Shown here: positions 41,871 through 51,526 of the stretch, one piece after another
Numbering within the stretch: position 1 is the first letter of the stretch
How the letters are laid out: every line of letters begins with the position of its first letter
Source: CAVSJJ01 sp963728395
Lineage (GTDB): Bacteria > Actinomycetota > Actinomycetes > Actinomycetales > Dermatophilaceae
Length of the DNA stretch: 64,000 nt
Direction: 5' to 3'
Assembly: GCA_963728395.1 (NCBI GenBank)
Contig: CAVSJJ010000004.1
Span: 124,001 to 188,000 of the forward strand
Notes under the pieces: model-generated
Seen by the model: the letters and a program-made list of their open reading frames with translations, nothing else
Told to the model about the DNA's origin: nothing
Database searches by the model: none
Position numbers and translations under genes: made by a program

Positions 41871-43337
41871 CTACTCGACCGGCAGCGGCTCCGGGGCCGG
41901 CGTGGGGCGACCGGGCAGGAGGACGGCCACGCCGATGGTGACCAGGGCGAGGCCGGCAGCGACCGCGAAGGCCCACCGGAAGCCGCCGACGAACGCGTCG
42001 GCCTGGGCGACACCGCTCCCGGCGAGTGCGGTCGAGCGAAGCGTGAGCACGGTGACCGACAGCGCCGTCCCCACGGCCGCCGCGACCTGCTGGACCGTTC
42101 CGAGGAGCGAGCTCCCGTGGGAGTACAGGCGCACCGGCAGGGAGCCGAGGCTGATCGTGAACGCCGGGGTCATCACCATCGCCAGTCCGCCCATGAGGAG
42201 CAGATGCAGGCCGACGAGTGCGGCATACGACGTCTGCCGGCCGACGAAGGACAGCCCGGCCAGGCCGGTCGCCACGAGGATGCTGCCGGGGATGACGAGC
42301 GGGCGGGCGCCCCACCGGTCGAACACTGTCCCGATGCGCGGCCCGGCAAGACCCATCGCCAGCCCGCCGGGTGCCACGAGCAGCCCGGTCTGCAGAGGGG
42401 TGAGCCCGCGCAGCCCCTGGAGATAGAGCGGCAGCAGGATCATCGCGCCCATCATCGTCAGGAAGGCGACGGCCTGGAGCCCGAGAGCCAGGGCGAAGGG
42501 GCGATGGGCGAGGGTGCGCAGGTCGAGCAGCGGCCCGTGGGGGTGATCCTGGCGTCGCACCTGGCGGCGGGCGAACGTCGCGACGACGACGACCCCGACC
42601 ACGATGAAGACCCACGGGGAGACGGCCGCGTCGCCGGTGGAGCCGAGCCCGCTGAGGCCGTAGACGAGGGCTCCGAAGCCCAGGGCCGCCAGGCCCACGC
42701 TGGTCGCGTCCGCCGACCCCGCCCCGGGCTCGGTGACGTCTTCGAGCCGGCGCAGGGCGGCAGCGACGACCAGCATCGCGATCGGCAGCACGACGAGGAA
42801 CAGCCAGCGCCACCCCGTCACCTGGAGGACGAGACCCGCCACGGTGGGACCGAGCGCCGGAGCAACGGAGATCGCGAGGGTGACGTTGCCCATCACCCGG
42901 CCCCGGTCGCGCTCCGGCACGGTGCTCATCAGGGTCGTCATCAGCAGCGGCAGCATGACGGCGGTGCCGCATGCCTGGACGACGCGAGCGGCGACGAGCA
43001 CCCAGAATGCCGGCGCAACGGCCGCGAGCAGCGTGCCCGCGCAGAACACGCCCATCGCAGCGGTGAACGCCTGACGAGTGCTCACCCGTTGGAGGAACCA
43101 GCCGGTCACCGGGATGACGACGGCCATCGTGAGCATGAAGGCCGTGGACAGCCACTGTGCCGCGCCGGCGGTGACCCCGAACTGCGCCATGAGCCGCGGG
43201 ATCGCGTTGACCATGAGGGTCTCGTTGAGGATGACGACGAAGGTCGCCAGGGTCAGCCAGCGCACGGCCGGATATGCCGGATGCCGTGGGGGCGTTTGCG
43301 GCCCGGCCGGGTGGACCGGCGTCGAGGCAGCGGTCAT
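41871..43337 (-). CDS. MFS multidrug exporter, DHA2 family
   Basis: The gene encodes a 488-residue proton-driven exporter with 14 predicted membrane helices. The N-terminal VVILNETLMVNAIPRLMAQF segment and the motif-C-like region ISVAPALGPTVAGLVLQVTG are DHA2 hallmarks (EmrB/QacA-like). An AGGAG ribosome site precedes the ATG at 43337. It diverges from the sigma factor gene at 43512, which may link its expression to that stress response; this is inference. Confidence 0.88.
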   Translation of the reverse strand: MTAASTPVHPAGPQTPPRHPAYPAVRWLTLATFVVILNETLMVNAIPRLMAQFGVTAGAAQWLSTAFMLTMAVVIPVTGWFLQRVSTRQAFTAAMGVFCAGTLLAAVAPAFWVLVAARVVQACGTAVMLPLLMTTLMSTVPERDRGRVMGNVTLAISVAPALGPTVAGLVLQVTGWRWLFLVVLPIAMLVVAAALRRLEDVTEPGAGSADATSVGLAALGFGALVYGLSGLGSTGDAAVSPWVFIVVGVVVVATFARRQVRRQDHPHGPLLDLRTLAHRPFALALGLQAVAFLTMMGAMILLPLYLQGLRGLTPLQTGLLVAPGGLAMGLAGPRIGTVFDRWGARPLVIPGSILVATGLAGLSFVGRQTSYAALVGLHLLLMGGLAMVMTPAFTISLGSLPVRLYSHGSSLLGTVQQVAAAVGTALSVTVLTLRSTALAGSGVAQADAFVGGFRWAFAVAAGLALVTIGVAVLLPGRPTPAPEPLPVE

Positions 43338-43499
43338 GTCCTGCTCCTGTCCTGAAGGGGGCGAGGCGGTCCTCGCGCGTCATACAGGTCCGACCAGCGG
43401 GCGCGGCATACCTCATCGGTTCGGGCCAGACCTTCTCGGCCGACCCCGGGCACCGATGATTTCCCGGCTCCTCAGCGGTCCACATCGTGACGGGCTGCC

Positions 43500-43505
43500 T
43501 AGGCT
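43500..43505 (+). promoter_or_regulatory. -10 box for the ECF sigma gene, leaderless
   Basis: TAGGCT lies 6 nt before the ATG at 43512. Confidence 0.5.
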
Positions 43506-43511
43506 CGAGCG

Positions 43512-44579
43512 ATGGAGGCAGACATGGCACCGACGACCGGGACGGGGCTTGACGCTCCGCTCGAGGAACACCTGCGCCGGCACCGACGTGAGCTGCTCGC
43601 CCACTGCTACCGGATGATCGGATCGGCGGTCGAGGCGGAGGACATGGTCCAGGAGACGTACCTGCGCGCCTGGCGGTCCTACGACGGCTTCGAGGGACGC
43701 TCCTCGGTGCGCACCTGGCTGTACCGCATCGCCACCAACGTCTGCCTCACCACCCTCGAGGGCCGCGACCGCCGGCCGCTGCCGACCGGTCTCGGCGCCC
43801 CCGCGCTGCCCGCCGAGGCACCGTTGGTGGAGCGCGAGATCGCCTGGCTCGGGCCGCTGCCGGATGCGCTCGTCACGCCGGTGGACCCGGCCGAGATGGC
43901 CGTCGAGATGGACTCGGTGCGACTCGCCTTCGTCGCCGCCCTGCAGCATCTCCCGTCCCGGCAGCGGGCCGTCCTCATCCTCTGCGAGGTGCTGCGGTGG
44001 ACTGGCGCCGAGGCAGCCGAGGCGCTGGAGACCTCCGTCGCCGCGGTCAACTCGGCCCTGCAGCGCGCCCGCGCGACGATGGGCACCCTCGGCGCGAGCG
44101 CCGACACCACCTCGGCGCGGGCGCTGGATGACCGCCAGCGCAGGATGCTCGATGCCTACGTCGCGGCCTTCTGGCGCAAGGACGTCAACGCCATCGCCGC
44201 CCTGCTCACCCAGGACGCCGTGTGGGAGATGCCGCCGTGGGAGGGCTGGTACGAGGGCGCGCGGACCATCGCCGCCCTCGTCGACTGGAACTGCCCCGGT
44301 CAGGAGCACGACATGCCCATGCTGCCGACGAGCTGCAACGGCCAGCCCGCGTTCGGGCTGTACATGCGGGAGAGCTGCCTGCTCGGTCCGGCGGAGTACG
44401 ACCGCGGGGAGGGCCGCGCCGACGTGTTCCTCCCGTTCCAGCTGCACGTGCTGGAGCTGGACGGCGAGAAGGTCTCCCACGTCGTGGCGTTCTTCGACCC
44501 CGCCGCCTTCACCGCCGCGGGTCTCCCGCGGTCGCTCTCGGCGGCCGACGTGGCGGCTCTGGCCCCTCTCGGCGGATGA
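43512..44579 (+). CDS. ECF sigma factor with SnoaL-like C-terminal domain (SigG-like)
   Basis: The gene encodes 355 residues: sigma region 2 (about 20-90, HCYRMIGSAVEAEDMVQETY and SVRTWLYRIATNVCL), region 4 (about 140-200, RLAFVAALQHLPSRQRAVLI and ALETSVAAVNSALQRARA) and a C-terminal SnoaL/NTF2-like domain (about 215-330) that in this group (ECF41/ECF56-like) tunes sigma activity instead of an anti-sigma protein. The start is leaderless. Its stop overlaps the next start (ATGA), so the mycothiol-related gene is cotranscribed. Confidence 0.88.
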   Translation: MEADMAPTTGTGLDAPLEEHLRRHRRELLAHCYRMIGSAVEAEDMVQETYLRAWRSYDGFEGRSSVRTWLYRIATNVCLTTLEGRDRRPLPTGLGAPALPAEAPLVEREIAWLGPLPDALVTPVDPAEMAVEMDSVRLAFVAALQHLPSRQRAVLILCEVLRWTGAEAAEALETSVAAVNSALQRARATMGTLGASADTTSARALDDRQRRMLDAYVAAFWRKDVNAIAALLTQDAVWEMPPWEGWYEGARTIAALVDWNCPGQEHDMPMLPTSCNGQPAFGLYMRESCLLGPAEYDRGEGRADVFLPFQLHVLELDGEKVSHVVAFFDPAAFTAAGLPRSLSAADVAALAPLGG

Positions 44580-45178
44580 ACCGGTATGCCGCGGCCTCCG
44601 GCCTGGCGCCCGCCGGTCAGACCCGGCCGCTAGAGCTGCTGGAGCGCGCCCTCTCGTGGGGCCGGCCGGTTCTGGCCACCGCCTCGGGGTGCGACCTCAC
44701 CGCGTCCACCCCCTGCACCGAGTGGGACGTGCGCGACCTGCTCGTGCACCTCGTGGACGGGTTCACGGCGTTCATCCAGGGGGCGGCGGGCGCGATCCCC
44801 GTGCCGGCACCCCCGCCGCCGCCACGCGACCCCCAGCTGCTGACCGGGCACCTGCTCGATCTGGGGTGCGGCGTGCTCAGCGAGTGGGCCGGGCGGGGTC
44901 GCCGGGGCTGTGCGGTCGGCCCCGCGGTCATCCCTGCTGACACGGTCCTGGAGGTCGCCGCCCTCGAGATCGCGATCCACGGCTGGGACCTCGCGAGCGC
45001 CTGTACCTCGGGCCGGCAGCTGCCGCCCGGGCTGGCCGCCGCCCTCCTCCCCCTCGCCCTGCGTCACGTCGGACCGGGCGAGCGTCCCGGTCGATTCGGC
45101 CCCGTCGTCCGTGGCGCCCGTCGCGACCCCGGCGCCGTGCTGCTCAGCCACCTCGGCCGTCATGCCGACCCACGGTGA
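44576..45178 (+). CDS. Mycothiol-dependent maleylpyruvate isomerase-like protein
   Basis: The gene encodes 200 residues of the DinB/MDMPI fold (TIGR03086-like). Blocks are TPCTEWDVRDLLVHLVDGFTA, with the metal-binding histidine pattern, and LEVAALEIAIHGWDLASA with a second conserved histidine. It overlaps the ECF sigma gene by 4 nt. The family binds metal and often uses mycothiol, the actinobacterial thiol. A role in thiol-linked detoxification under control of the sigma factor is plausible but unproven. Confidence 0.8.
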   Translation: MNRYAAASGLAPAGQTRPLELLERALSWGRPVLATASGCDLTASTPCTEWDVRDLLVHLVDGFTAFIQGAAGAIPVPAPPPPPRDPQLLTGHLLDLGCGVLSEWAGRGRRGCAVGPAVIPADTVLEVAALEIAIHGWDLASACTSGRQLPPGLAAALLPLALRHVGPGERPGRFGPVVRGARRDPGAVLLSHLGRHADPR

Positions 45179-45221
45179 GCGACCGCGCCGCGGGTGCGGG
45201 CCCGACCCGGCCCGCCGTCGG

Positions 45222-46070
45222 TCACCGCCCCGGGTCCGCACCGCGGACGGCGGTCAGGTCGGTCGACCCGAGGCGGTCGATCTCGACGAGGACACTCGTC
45301 CCGTCGGCGAGGTCGACCGGCGGGGTGAGCCCTCCGGAGATGACGATGGACCCCTCCGGCAGCGGCCGACCACAGGCCCGGACCATCCATGCCACCGCCT
45401 CGGCCGGGTCGCCGTGGACCGCCGCGCCCGCGGCGGTATGCGTCACGGCACCGTCGACGCTGACGACACATCCGAGCAGGCGCAGGTCGGTGCCCGAGAG
45501 CCGGTCGAGCGGGACGGGCACGCCGAGCCGGACCCGCCCCGCCGATGAGTTGTCGGCGATGTTGTCGGCGGCCCGGAAGCGGAAGTCCACATATCGCGAG
45601 TCGACGACCTCGAGACAGGGGGCGAGGGCCCCGGTCGCGGCGAGCACGTCCGCCGCGTTCACTCCGGGGCCGGCCAGTGTCCGGGAGAGGATGAAGGCGA
45701 TCTCCGGCTCGACCTTGGGATGGATGAGCGCGTCGAGGTCGACCTCGTCGCCCGGCAGCATCATCGTGTCCGTGAGCCAGCCGTAGTTGGGGCTCTCGAC
45801 GCCCATCGCCCGCCGCATCGCCTCGGAGGTGAAGCCCAGCTTGCCGCCGACGAGGGTCTCGCCGTCCCCGAGCCGCAGCTCGATGCCCCGAGCCTGGACG
45901 GCATACGCGGTCTCCAGGTCCAGCCCCTCCGGCCGGCCGGTGAAGGTCTCGACGGGCTCCCGGTCCAGCCGGGCGCGGTGGAGGACCCGCGCCATCGCCG
46001 ACGACCGGTCCGCCACACCGGGGCCGCGCTCCGCGCCCTCGCGGGCCTGTCCACCGGACATCGTCGTCAC
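45222..46070 (-). CDS. 2-keto-4-pentenoate hydratase-like protein (FAH fold)
   Basis: The gene encodes 282 residues of the MhpD/fumarylacetoacetate hydrolase superfamily. Motifs are LVGGKLGFTSEAMRRAMG, HPKVEPEIAFIL (metal-binding Glu-x-Glu) and ALAPCLEVVDSRY. The family hydrates 2-hydroxypentadienoate or decarboxylates 4-oxalocrotonate in meta-cleavage of aromatics. No other aromatic-degradation gene lies nearby, so the substrate is uncertain. The GTG start at 46070 follows a TAGGCT box by 6 nt and is likely leaderless. Confidence 0.82.
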   Translation of the reverse strand: MTTMSGGQAREGAERGPGVADRSSAMARVLHRARLDREPVETFTGRPEGLDLETAYAVQARGIELRLGDGETLVGGKLGFTSEAMRRAMGVESPNYGWLTDTMMLPGDEVDLDALIHPKVEPEIAFILSRTLAGPGVNAADVLAATGALAPCLEVVDSRYVDFRFRAADNIADNSSAGRVRLGVPVPLDRLSGTDLRLLGCVVSVDGAVTHTAAGAAVHGDPAEAVAWMVRACGRPLPEGSIVISGGLTPPVDLADGTSVLVEIDRLGSTDLTAVRGADPGR

Positions 46071-46076
46071 CCGTCG

Positions 46077-46082
46077 AGCCTA
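46077..46082 (-). promoter_or_regulatory. -10 box for the hydratase gene, leaderless
   Basis: TAGGCT lies 6 nt before the GTG start at 46070. Confidence 0.5.
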
Positions 46083-46179
46083 GGAGGCCGCGAGACGGCC
46101 GGGACAGCATCGTCCCGTCCTGCGGAAAGGCTCGGCCGGTCCTTTGCCGGCACCGAGCGCCGCGCCGTTCCCGGGCCGG

Positions 46180-46614
46180 TCAGGTCCCGGGCAGCCGCCG
46201 TCCCCAGGCGCGCCCCAGGGCCAGCTCGACCATCCCGAACCCGGCGATGACGGGCTGGAGGAAGAAGTAGCGGCGCAGGACGAGGAGCTGGACGACGATC
46301 CACAGCACGAGGGCGGCTCCGGCAAGGGCCCCCGCCACCGCCGCCCGGCGATGGCCCCCGAGCACGAGGCCGGCCACGACCAGCTGCGGAAGCGCGACCG
46401 TGGCCAGCAGCGCCACCCCCGGCCAGGTCCACGTGTCGAACGGCGTCGGCTCGAGCCAGCCCTGCGGCATCCCCATGCCGTCACGCATCAACCCGAGGCC
46501 GCCGTAGACGGCGTTCGCGGCAACGAAGAGAAGAACACCGAGAAGCGACCAGCGCCACCTCCCGCCCCCGACGCGGGAGCGGGTGGAGGGGGTCGGAAGC
46601 GGCGTCGTCGTCAT
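46180..46614 (-). CDS. Four-helix membrane protein, unknown function
   Basis: The gene encodes 144 residues with four predicted membrane segments (about 20-40, 60-78, 84-105 and 110-130) separated by short loops; the N-terminal 18 residues are Thr/Pro/Arg-rich. The ATG at 46614 has AGGAG 6 nt upstream, which decides the start against an earlier one at 46686. No family is recognised with certainty; small four-helix proteins of this sort are common in actinobacteria. It stands alone between the hydratase and the S53 peptidase. Confidence 0.65.
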   Translation of the reverse strand: MTTTPLPTPSTRSRVGGGRWRWSLLGVLLFVAANAVYGGLGLMRDGMGMPQGWLEPTPFDTWTWPGVALLATVALPQLVVAGLVLGGHRRAAVAGALAGAALVLWIVVQLLVLRRYFFLQPVIAGFGMVELALGRAWGRRLPGT

Positions 46615-46839
46615 GCCCACTCCTGGCGGGACGGGGCGCCGACGCGACGCCCGGGCGGGGCCGCCCTTCACGGTCCCGAGCGTCATTGTCGGGGCTTGCG
46701 CCGCGGTCGGCGGCCGAGTGTGGTCGAGCGCACGCCGGGCCGCCTGCCGCGCCCCGGGCTACCGCGGCTTGCGGCCGTGGACCGCAGTCGGGGCCGGCCG
46801 CCGCGTTCGCGACGACCGGCCCCGGCCCGTGCTGCCGGC

Positions 46840-48816
46840 TCAGCGCGACATGGAGCGGATGAAGGCGAACCCGTTCGGGCTGCCGACCCCTGTCACGTCG
46901 TCGTAGCCCGACCGGGTGTAGATCGACCCGGTCTGGTTGAGCGTCCGCAGCGAGGTGACGGTCCCGTCCTTGCTGTTGACCCCGTTGACGAAGTCGACCC
47001 GGACGACGGCGTCGGTGACGGCCGAGCCGTGGTCGACGTCCCGGAACGCCCGCGTCCCGGCGAGGTGGTAGATCCGGGGGTTGAGGAACCCGACGGGGTG
47101 CTGCCCCTCCTGGACGGCGTCCGCGACGACACCCGCGAACAGGGGTGAGGACAGCGACGTGCCGCCGATGCGGTACTCGGAGTACTTCACCGAGCCGTTG
47201 GGGATCGTCTGTCGCTCACCGACGAGGAACCCGGTGTTGGGGTCGCCGACCATCGCGACGTCCGGGACCGCCCGGTGGGCGCCCTCGCCGAAGTAGTTGG
47301 CGATGGAGTCCGGCACGACGTTCTTCTGGTAGCCCGGCTGCTCGAACAGGTGGCTCGTGCCGCCACCTCCGCCGTAGAGGTATGCCGGAGGAAGCGGGCT
47401 CCACGCCCCGTCGGTCAGGGTCGACCTGCCGGTCCCCCAGCCCTGCTCCCAGCCGTAGCCACCGGACCGCGTGACGTCGAGCGCGGTACCGCCGACCGCG
47501 GTGACGAACGGGTCGGAGGCCGGGTAGTCGGTCTGCCGGGTCCCGGTCGCCGCGCTGTCGTCGCCGGAGTCGCCCGAGGAGAACAGCATCGAGATGCCCT
47601 CGGCCGCGGCCTGGAGGTTGGTCTGGTGGACCTCCGCGACGTCACCCATGCTCGTGGGCTCACCGAGGTCCCCGTAGGAGTTCGTGATGACCTCGGCGAG
47701 CTTGTTGTCGACGACGGTGTTGACGGCGGCGTCGAGGTCCGCGTCATAGCAGCTCTCGCCGCCGACGTAGAGGACCTTCGCCCCGGGCGCGGTGGCGTGG
47801 ACCGCCTCGACGTCGAGAGTCTCCTCGCCGAACCAGCCGCTGCCGCCACACTGGTTGACGTGGGTGTACGTCGCCGGCAGCGACTGGTTCAGCTGGTAGG
47901 TCTTGAAGGGATGGGCGGGGTCGTTCCTCGCCGCGTAGTCCTGGGCGTCCTGGAGGATCGTCGGGGAGGCGTATGCGTCGACGACCGCAACGGTCGCTCC
48001 GCGGCCGTCGATCCCCTTCTTCAGCGAGCGGTCGACCCCGTACGCCGAGCGGATCTGGCCGGGCACGTAGCCGCAGGGTGCGTAGGTGAGCGGGTCCGGC
48101 TCGACCTGCGGGAGGCTCGAGGCCGACTTCTGGCCGTAGTACGCCGAGCAGGGGCCGGCGTTGCGGAAGACGTCCGGGGGCGGTGGGAGCTTCGCCCGGG
48201 CGTTCGTCGCGCCGGCGGCGGTGACGCTGAGCGGCTTGGCGCGCGAGGAGGAGTCCAGTCCCTGGATCCCGGCGACAAGCGAGCCGACGGTCGCCGGAAC
48301 GGTCACCTCGGAGCTGGGCGCAGTCTCGGTCTCCCCGTCCTTGGCGAAGACCGACAGCGTCGTCCCGAACGCTCTCTGGGCCGTGGCGGCCGAGCCGGTG
48401 AACCGGATGTACCGGTGGTTGGCCGGGATCGACGAGACGGTGAACCCGCTCGAGCGCAGCCACGACACGACGGTCCGCACGTCCGCACCCGTCGGCGCGA
48501 ACCTCGCTCGCCACCGGGCCGGTGAGAGGTAGTGGCCGTACTGCGCCGTCCCCGGCGTCGAGACTGCGGTGGCGAGGGCCTCGGCTCCCGCCGCGTCCTT
48601 GAGGTTGAGGACCGCCGTCAGCGACAGTCCCGTCCCTGCGGACACGCCCCTCACCCGTCGGGCGTGTGCCGTCCAGCGAGGGGCTCGCTCGACGACCCGA
48701 CGCCCGTGCGGCGTGGCGCTCGTCTGCGCCGTGGCCTGGGCCGCCGGAGCGGCCAGGCATAGCGCCACGCATGCCGACGAACCGATAACGGCGCCGGCAG
48801 TGAACTTCGATCGCAT
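46840..48816 (-). CDS. Secreted S53 family peptidase (sedolisin/kumamolisin type)
   Basis: The gene encodes a 658-residue secreted serine-carboxyl peptidase. A signal peptide (about 1-28, ending near APAAQATAQ) is followed by the pro-kumamolisin activation domain (about 45-190, SLTAVLNLKDAAGAEAL, YGHYLSPARWRARFAP) and the catalytic domain. The catalytic Glu and Asp lie in GEETLDVEAVH, the oxyanion Asp in SSGDSGDD and the nucleophile Ser in GGTSLSSPLFAG. The C-terminal calcium site region (GVGSPNGFAFI) is present. Such enzymes work at acid pH and degrade proteins outside the cell. Confidence 0.92.
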   Translation of the reverse strand: MRSKFTAGAVIGSSACVALCLAAPAAQATAQTSATPHGRRVVERAPRWTAHARRVRGVSAGTGLSLTAVLNLKDAAGAEALATAVSTPGTAQYGHYLSPARWRARFAPTGADVRTVVSWLRSSGFTVSSIPANHRYIRFTGSAATAQRAFGTTLSVFAKDGETETAPSSEVTVPATVGSLVAGIQGLDSSSRAKPLSVTAAGATNARAKLPPPPDVFRNAGPCSAYYGQKSASSLPQVEPDPLTYAPCGYVPGQIRSAYGVDRSLKKGIDGRGATVAVVDAYASPTILQDAQDYAARNDPAHPFKTYQLNQSLPATYTHVNQCGGSGWFGEETLDVEAVHATAPGAKVLYVGGESCYDADLDAAVNTVVDNKLAEVITNSYGDLGEPTSMGDVAEVHQTNLQAAAEGISMLFSSGDSGDDSAATGTRQTDYPASDPFVTAVGGTALDVTRSGGYGWEQGWGTGRSTLTDGAWSPLPPAYLYGGGGGTSHLFEQPGYQKNVVPDSIANYFGEGAHRAVPDVAMVGDPNTGFLVGERQTIPNGSVKYSEYRIGGTSLSSPLFAGVVADAVQEGQHPVGFLNPRIYHLAGTRAFRDVDHGSAVTDAVVRVDFVNGVNSKDGTVTSLRTLNQTGSIYTRSGYDDVTGVGSPNGFAFIRSMSR

Positions 48817-49031
48817 GCTCCCATCCCTTCATGGGTCGACCGGTCCGGGCGCGGTCGCGCCAACGGACCGAGGGGACGGTAGGAACCGGGAACTCAAGGA
48901 ACCCTCACAGCCGACTGGCAACTTCTTGTCAGGTCGGCCACACGTTCCCAGGCTTGCTCCCGAGGGCCTGCTCGGCTCGCGGAGACCGGTCCGCGGGCGT
49001 GTCCGCGGGCGTAAGGTGCCCGCCCACACGC

Positions 49032-50066
49032 CTAGCGCTGCGTGGAGTCGCTGACCTCGCCGACGAGCTCCTCGATGACGTCCTCGAGGAAGACGACGCC
49101 GACGAGGGCGCCGTCGTTCTCCACGACCCGGGCGAGATGCGACCCGGTCGCCTGCATCGTCTGGAGCACGTCCTCGACCTCGTCGCCCGGGCGCACGTTC
49201 GCCATCCGCCGCACCCGCTTGCCCGGGACCGCCTCGTCGCGCTCGTCGTCCTCGGCGTAGAGGACGTCCTTGAGGTGGAGGTAGCCGACGAGGTCACCAT
49301 CGGCGTCAGCCACCGGGAAGCGCGAGAAGCCGCGCTTGGCGACCAGCCGCTCGATGTCGGCGGGAGTCGCGCCGACCCCGACGGTGACGAGCTCGGCGAC
49401 CGGCACGGCGACGTCGGCGGCGTCCTTGTCGCTGAACTCCAGCGCGGCACCCAACCGGGCGTAGTGCTCCTCGGGGACGAGACCCTCGCGGTGCGACTCG
49501 TCGACGATGTGGGCGACCTCCTCGGCGGTGAACTGGGTGGCCTGCTCGTCGCGTGGCTCCACCCCGAGCAGCCGGACCAGCGCCTTCGCCGTCGACTCCA
49601 TGACCCGGATGAACGGGCGGAGGACCCGGGCGAGGAAGAAGAGGAAGGGGACGAGGGCGAGCGCCGCCCGGTCGGGCCCGGCGATGGCGAGGTTCTTGGG
49701 GATCATCTCGCCGACGACGACGTGGAGGTAGGCGATGAGCAGGAGCGCCAGCGCGAGCGCGACGGCATCGGCCACGCCCGCCGGCCAGCCCACCCGCTCG
49801 ATGAGTGGGAGGAGGGCGTGATGGAACGCCGCCTCCGAGAAGGCCCCCAGCAGCACGGAGCACAGGGTGATCCCGAGCTGCGCGGCCGTGAGGACGGCGC
49901 CCATCTGTTCGAGGGCCTCGAGGCTGCGCTGGGCGCGCCTGCTGCCACCCGCGGCCAGCGGCTCGAGCTGGCTGCGCCGGGCCGCCATCGCGGCGAACTC
50001 GGCGCCGACGAAGAAGCCGTTCGCGAGCAGCAGCACGAGGGTGACGAGCAGCATCGGAAGGCTCAC
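49032..50066 (-). CDS. CorC/HlyC-type membrane protein with CBS domains (CNNM), second of pair
   Basis: The gene encodes 344 residues: a DUF21 transmembrane domain (about 1-185; GFFVGAEFAAMAARRSQLE, VVVGEMIPKNLAI), a CBS pair (about 205-335, with GFSRFPVADADGDLVGYLHL and LARVVENDGALVGVVFLEDV). The family exports or regulates Mg2+/Co2+. It has no C-terminal CorC_HlyC domain, unlike its upstream paralogue. The start overlaps the end of that paralogue by 4 nt, so they are coupled and may form a hetero-oligomer. Confidence 0.88.
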   Translation of the reverse strand: MSLPMLLVTLVLLLANGFFVGAEFAAMAARRSQLEPLAAGGSRRAQRSLEALEQMGAVLTAAQLGITLCSVLLGAFSEAAFHHALLPLIERVGWPAGVADAVALALALLLIAYLHVVVGEMIPKNLAIAGPDRAALALVPFLFFLARVLRPFIRVMESTAKALVRLLGVEPRDEQATQFTAEEVAHIVDESHREGLVPEEHYARLGAALEFSDKDAADVAVPVAELVTVGVGATPADIERLVAKRGFSRFPVADADGDLVGYLHLKDVLYAEDDERDEAVPGKRVRRMANVRPGDEVEDVLQTMQATGSHLARVVENDGALVGVVFLEDVIEELVGEVSDSTQR

Positions 50067-51388
50067 GGCATACCACCCGGCTCGCCGTTCTGCGTCCCCG
50101 GCGGCAGGAAGCGCAGTCGGTCCACCCGCAGCCCGTCCATCGCCTGGACCCGGACCCGCCAGCCGTCGGTCTCGACCTCGTCCCCGACCGCCGGGACCCG
50201 GCCGAGGGTCGCCATGACCCAGCCGCCGACCGTCTCGTATGCCGTGCCGTCCGGGACGCCGGCGCCCATCCGGTCACGCACCTCGTCGGGCCGCCACAGG
50301 CCGGGCACCGTCCACGACCCGTCGGCGAGCGCGCGCCCGGTGGACCGGACCGTGTCGTGCTCGTCGCTCACCTCACCGACGATCTCCTCGACGACGTCCT
50401 CGAGGGTCACCACCCCGGAGGTGCCGCCGTACTCGTCGACGACGATGGCGAGCTGGAACCCGCCTTGGCGCAGCTGGACGAGGAGCGGGTCGAGCCGGAT
50501 CGTCTCGGGGACGAGGGAGACCTCGGTCATCAGGGCCGACACGGGCACGTGGTCGCGCCGTGCGTGGGGGACGGCGATGGCCTTCTTGACATGGACGATC
50601 CCGTCGATGTCGTCCCAGTCCTCGCCCATGACCGGGAAGCGGGAGTGGCCGGTCCGCCGAGCCAGGGCGACGACGTCGGTGGCGGTCGCCGTCCGCTCGA
50701 TCGCCGTCGCCCGCGAGCGCGGGGTCATCACGTCGGCGGCCGTCTGGTCGCCGAAGCCGATCGAGGCAGTGAGCAGCCGCGCGGTATGGGGGTCGAGGGT
50801 GCCGGCCTCCGCCGAGCTGCGGACGAGGAAGGCCAGCTCCTGCGGGTTGCGGGCGGCGGACAGATCCTCTCGGGGCTCGACGCCCACGGCGTGCAGCACG
50901 AGGTTCGCCGAGCCGTTGAGCAGCCAGATCAGCGGCCGGGCCAGCGCGGTGAACGCCCGGACCGGGAGGGCCACGACCTTGGCCGTCGCCAACGGCGCGG
51001 AGAAGCCGAGGAACTGCGGCACGAGCTCGCCGACGATCATCGAGAACACCGTGGCGATGACGAGCGCGAGCAGGTTCGACACGGTGTCCAGCGCGGTCCC
51101 GCCCAGGCCGACGGCCCGCAGCGGCACCGCGAACAGCGCGGCGAGCGCCGGGGTGGTGAGGAAGCCCAGCGCCAGGGTGGTGATCGTGATGCCGACCTGG
51201 GCGCCGGACAGCTGGGTCGAGAGCTGGCGGAGGGAGGCGAGCACGCCCTTGGCATTGGCCTCCCCGCGCTCGACGGCGCGCTGGACGGTCGGCCGGTCGA
51301 GCGCGACGAGCGAGAACTCGGCCGCGACGAAGAGCGCGGTCCCCAGGGTGAGGACCACGCCTGCGAGGACGAGCAACCATTCGGTCAT
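50063..51388 (-). CDS. CorC/HlyC-type membrane protein with CBS and transporter-associated domains, first of pair
   Basis: The gene encodes 441 residues: DUF21 membrane domain (about 1-195; ALFVAAEFSLVALDRPTVQR, VGELVPQFLGFS), a CBS pair (about 215-335; GHSRFPVMGEDWDDIDGIVH, LAIVVDEYGGTSGVVTLEDV) and a C-terminal CorC_HlyC domain (about 345-430). It is the full-length paralogue of the next gene. In actinobacteria the tandem pair is common, and magnesium or cobalt efflux is the usual proposal. A TAGGAT box lies 9 nt before the ATG. Confidence 0.9.
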   Translation of the reverse strand: MTEWLLVLAGVVLTLGTALFVAAEFSLVALDRPTVQRAVERGEANAKGVLASLRQLSTQLSGAQVGITITTLALGFLTTPALAALFAVPLRAVGLGGTALDTVSNLLALVIATVFSMIVGELVPQFLGFSAPLATAKVVALPVRAFTALARPLIWLLNGSANLVLHAVGVEPREDLSAARNPQELAFLVRSSAEAGTLDPHTARLLTASIGFGDQTAADVMTPRSRATAIERTATATDVVALARRTGHSRFPVMGEDWDDIDGIVHVKKAIAVPHARRDHVPVSALMTEVSLVPETIRLDPLLVQLRQGGFQLAIVVDEYGGTSGVVTLEDVVEEIVGEVSDEHDTVRSTGRALADGSWTVPGLWRPDEVRDRMGAGVPDGTAYETVGGWVMATLGRVPAVGDEVETDGWRVRVQAMDGLRVDRLRFLPPGTQNGEPGGMP

Positions 51389-51526
51389 GGGGGCACCATC
51401 CTAGGCAGCCGGATGCGGCATACCGGACAGATCATCCCCGGGACGGAGCACGGTCCACCGCTGGGTTGACCCCTCCGCCGCGTGAGCCTGCAAGGATCGG
51501 GCCATGCGCATGAGAGCAGGAACCAG

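Noticed and set aside
51466..51497. TTGACC...AAGGAT as a sigma-70 promoter for the second ABC exporter
   Set aside because: The spacing between the two boxes is about 20 nt, longer than the usual 16-19, and the -10 word is poor, so I do not list it as a feature.
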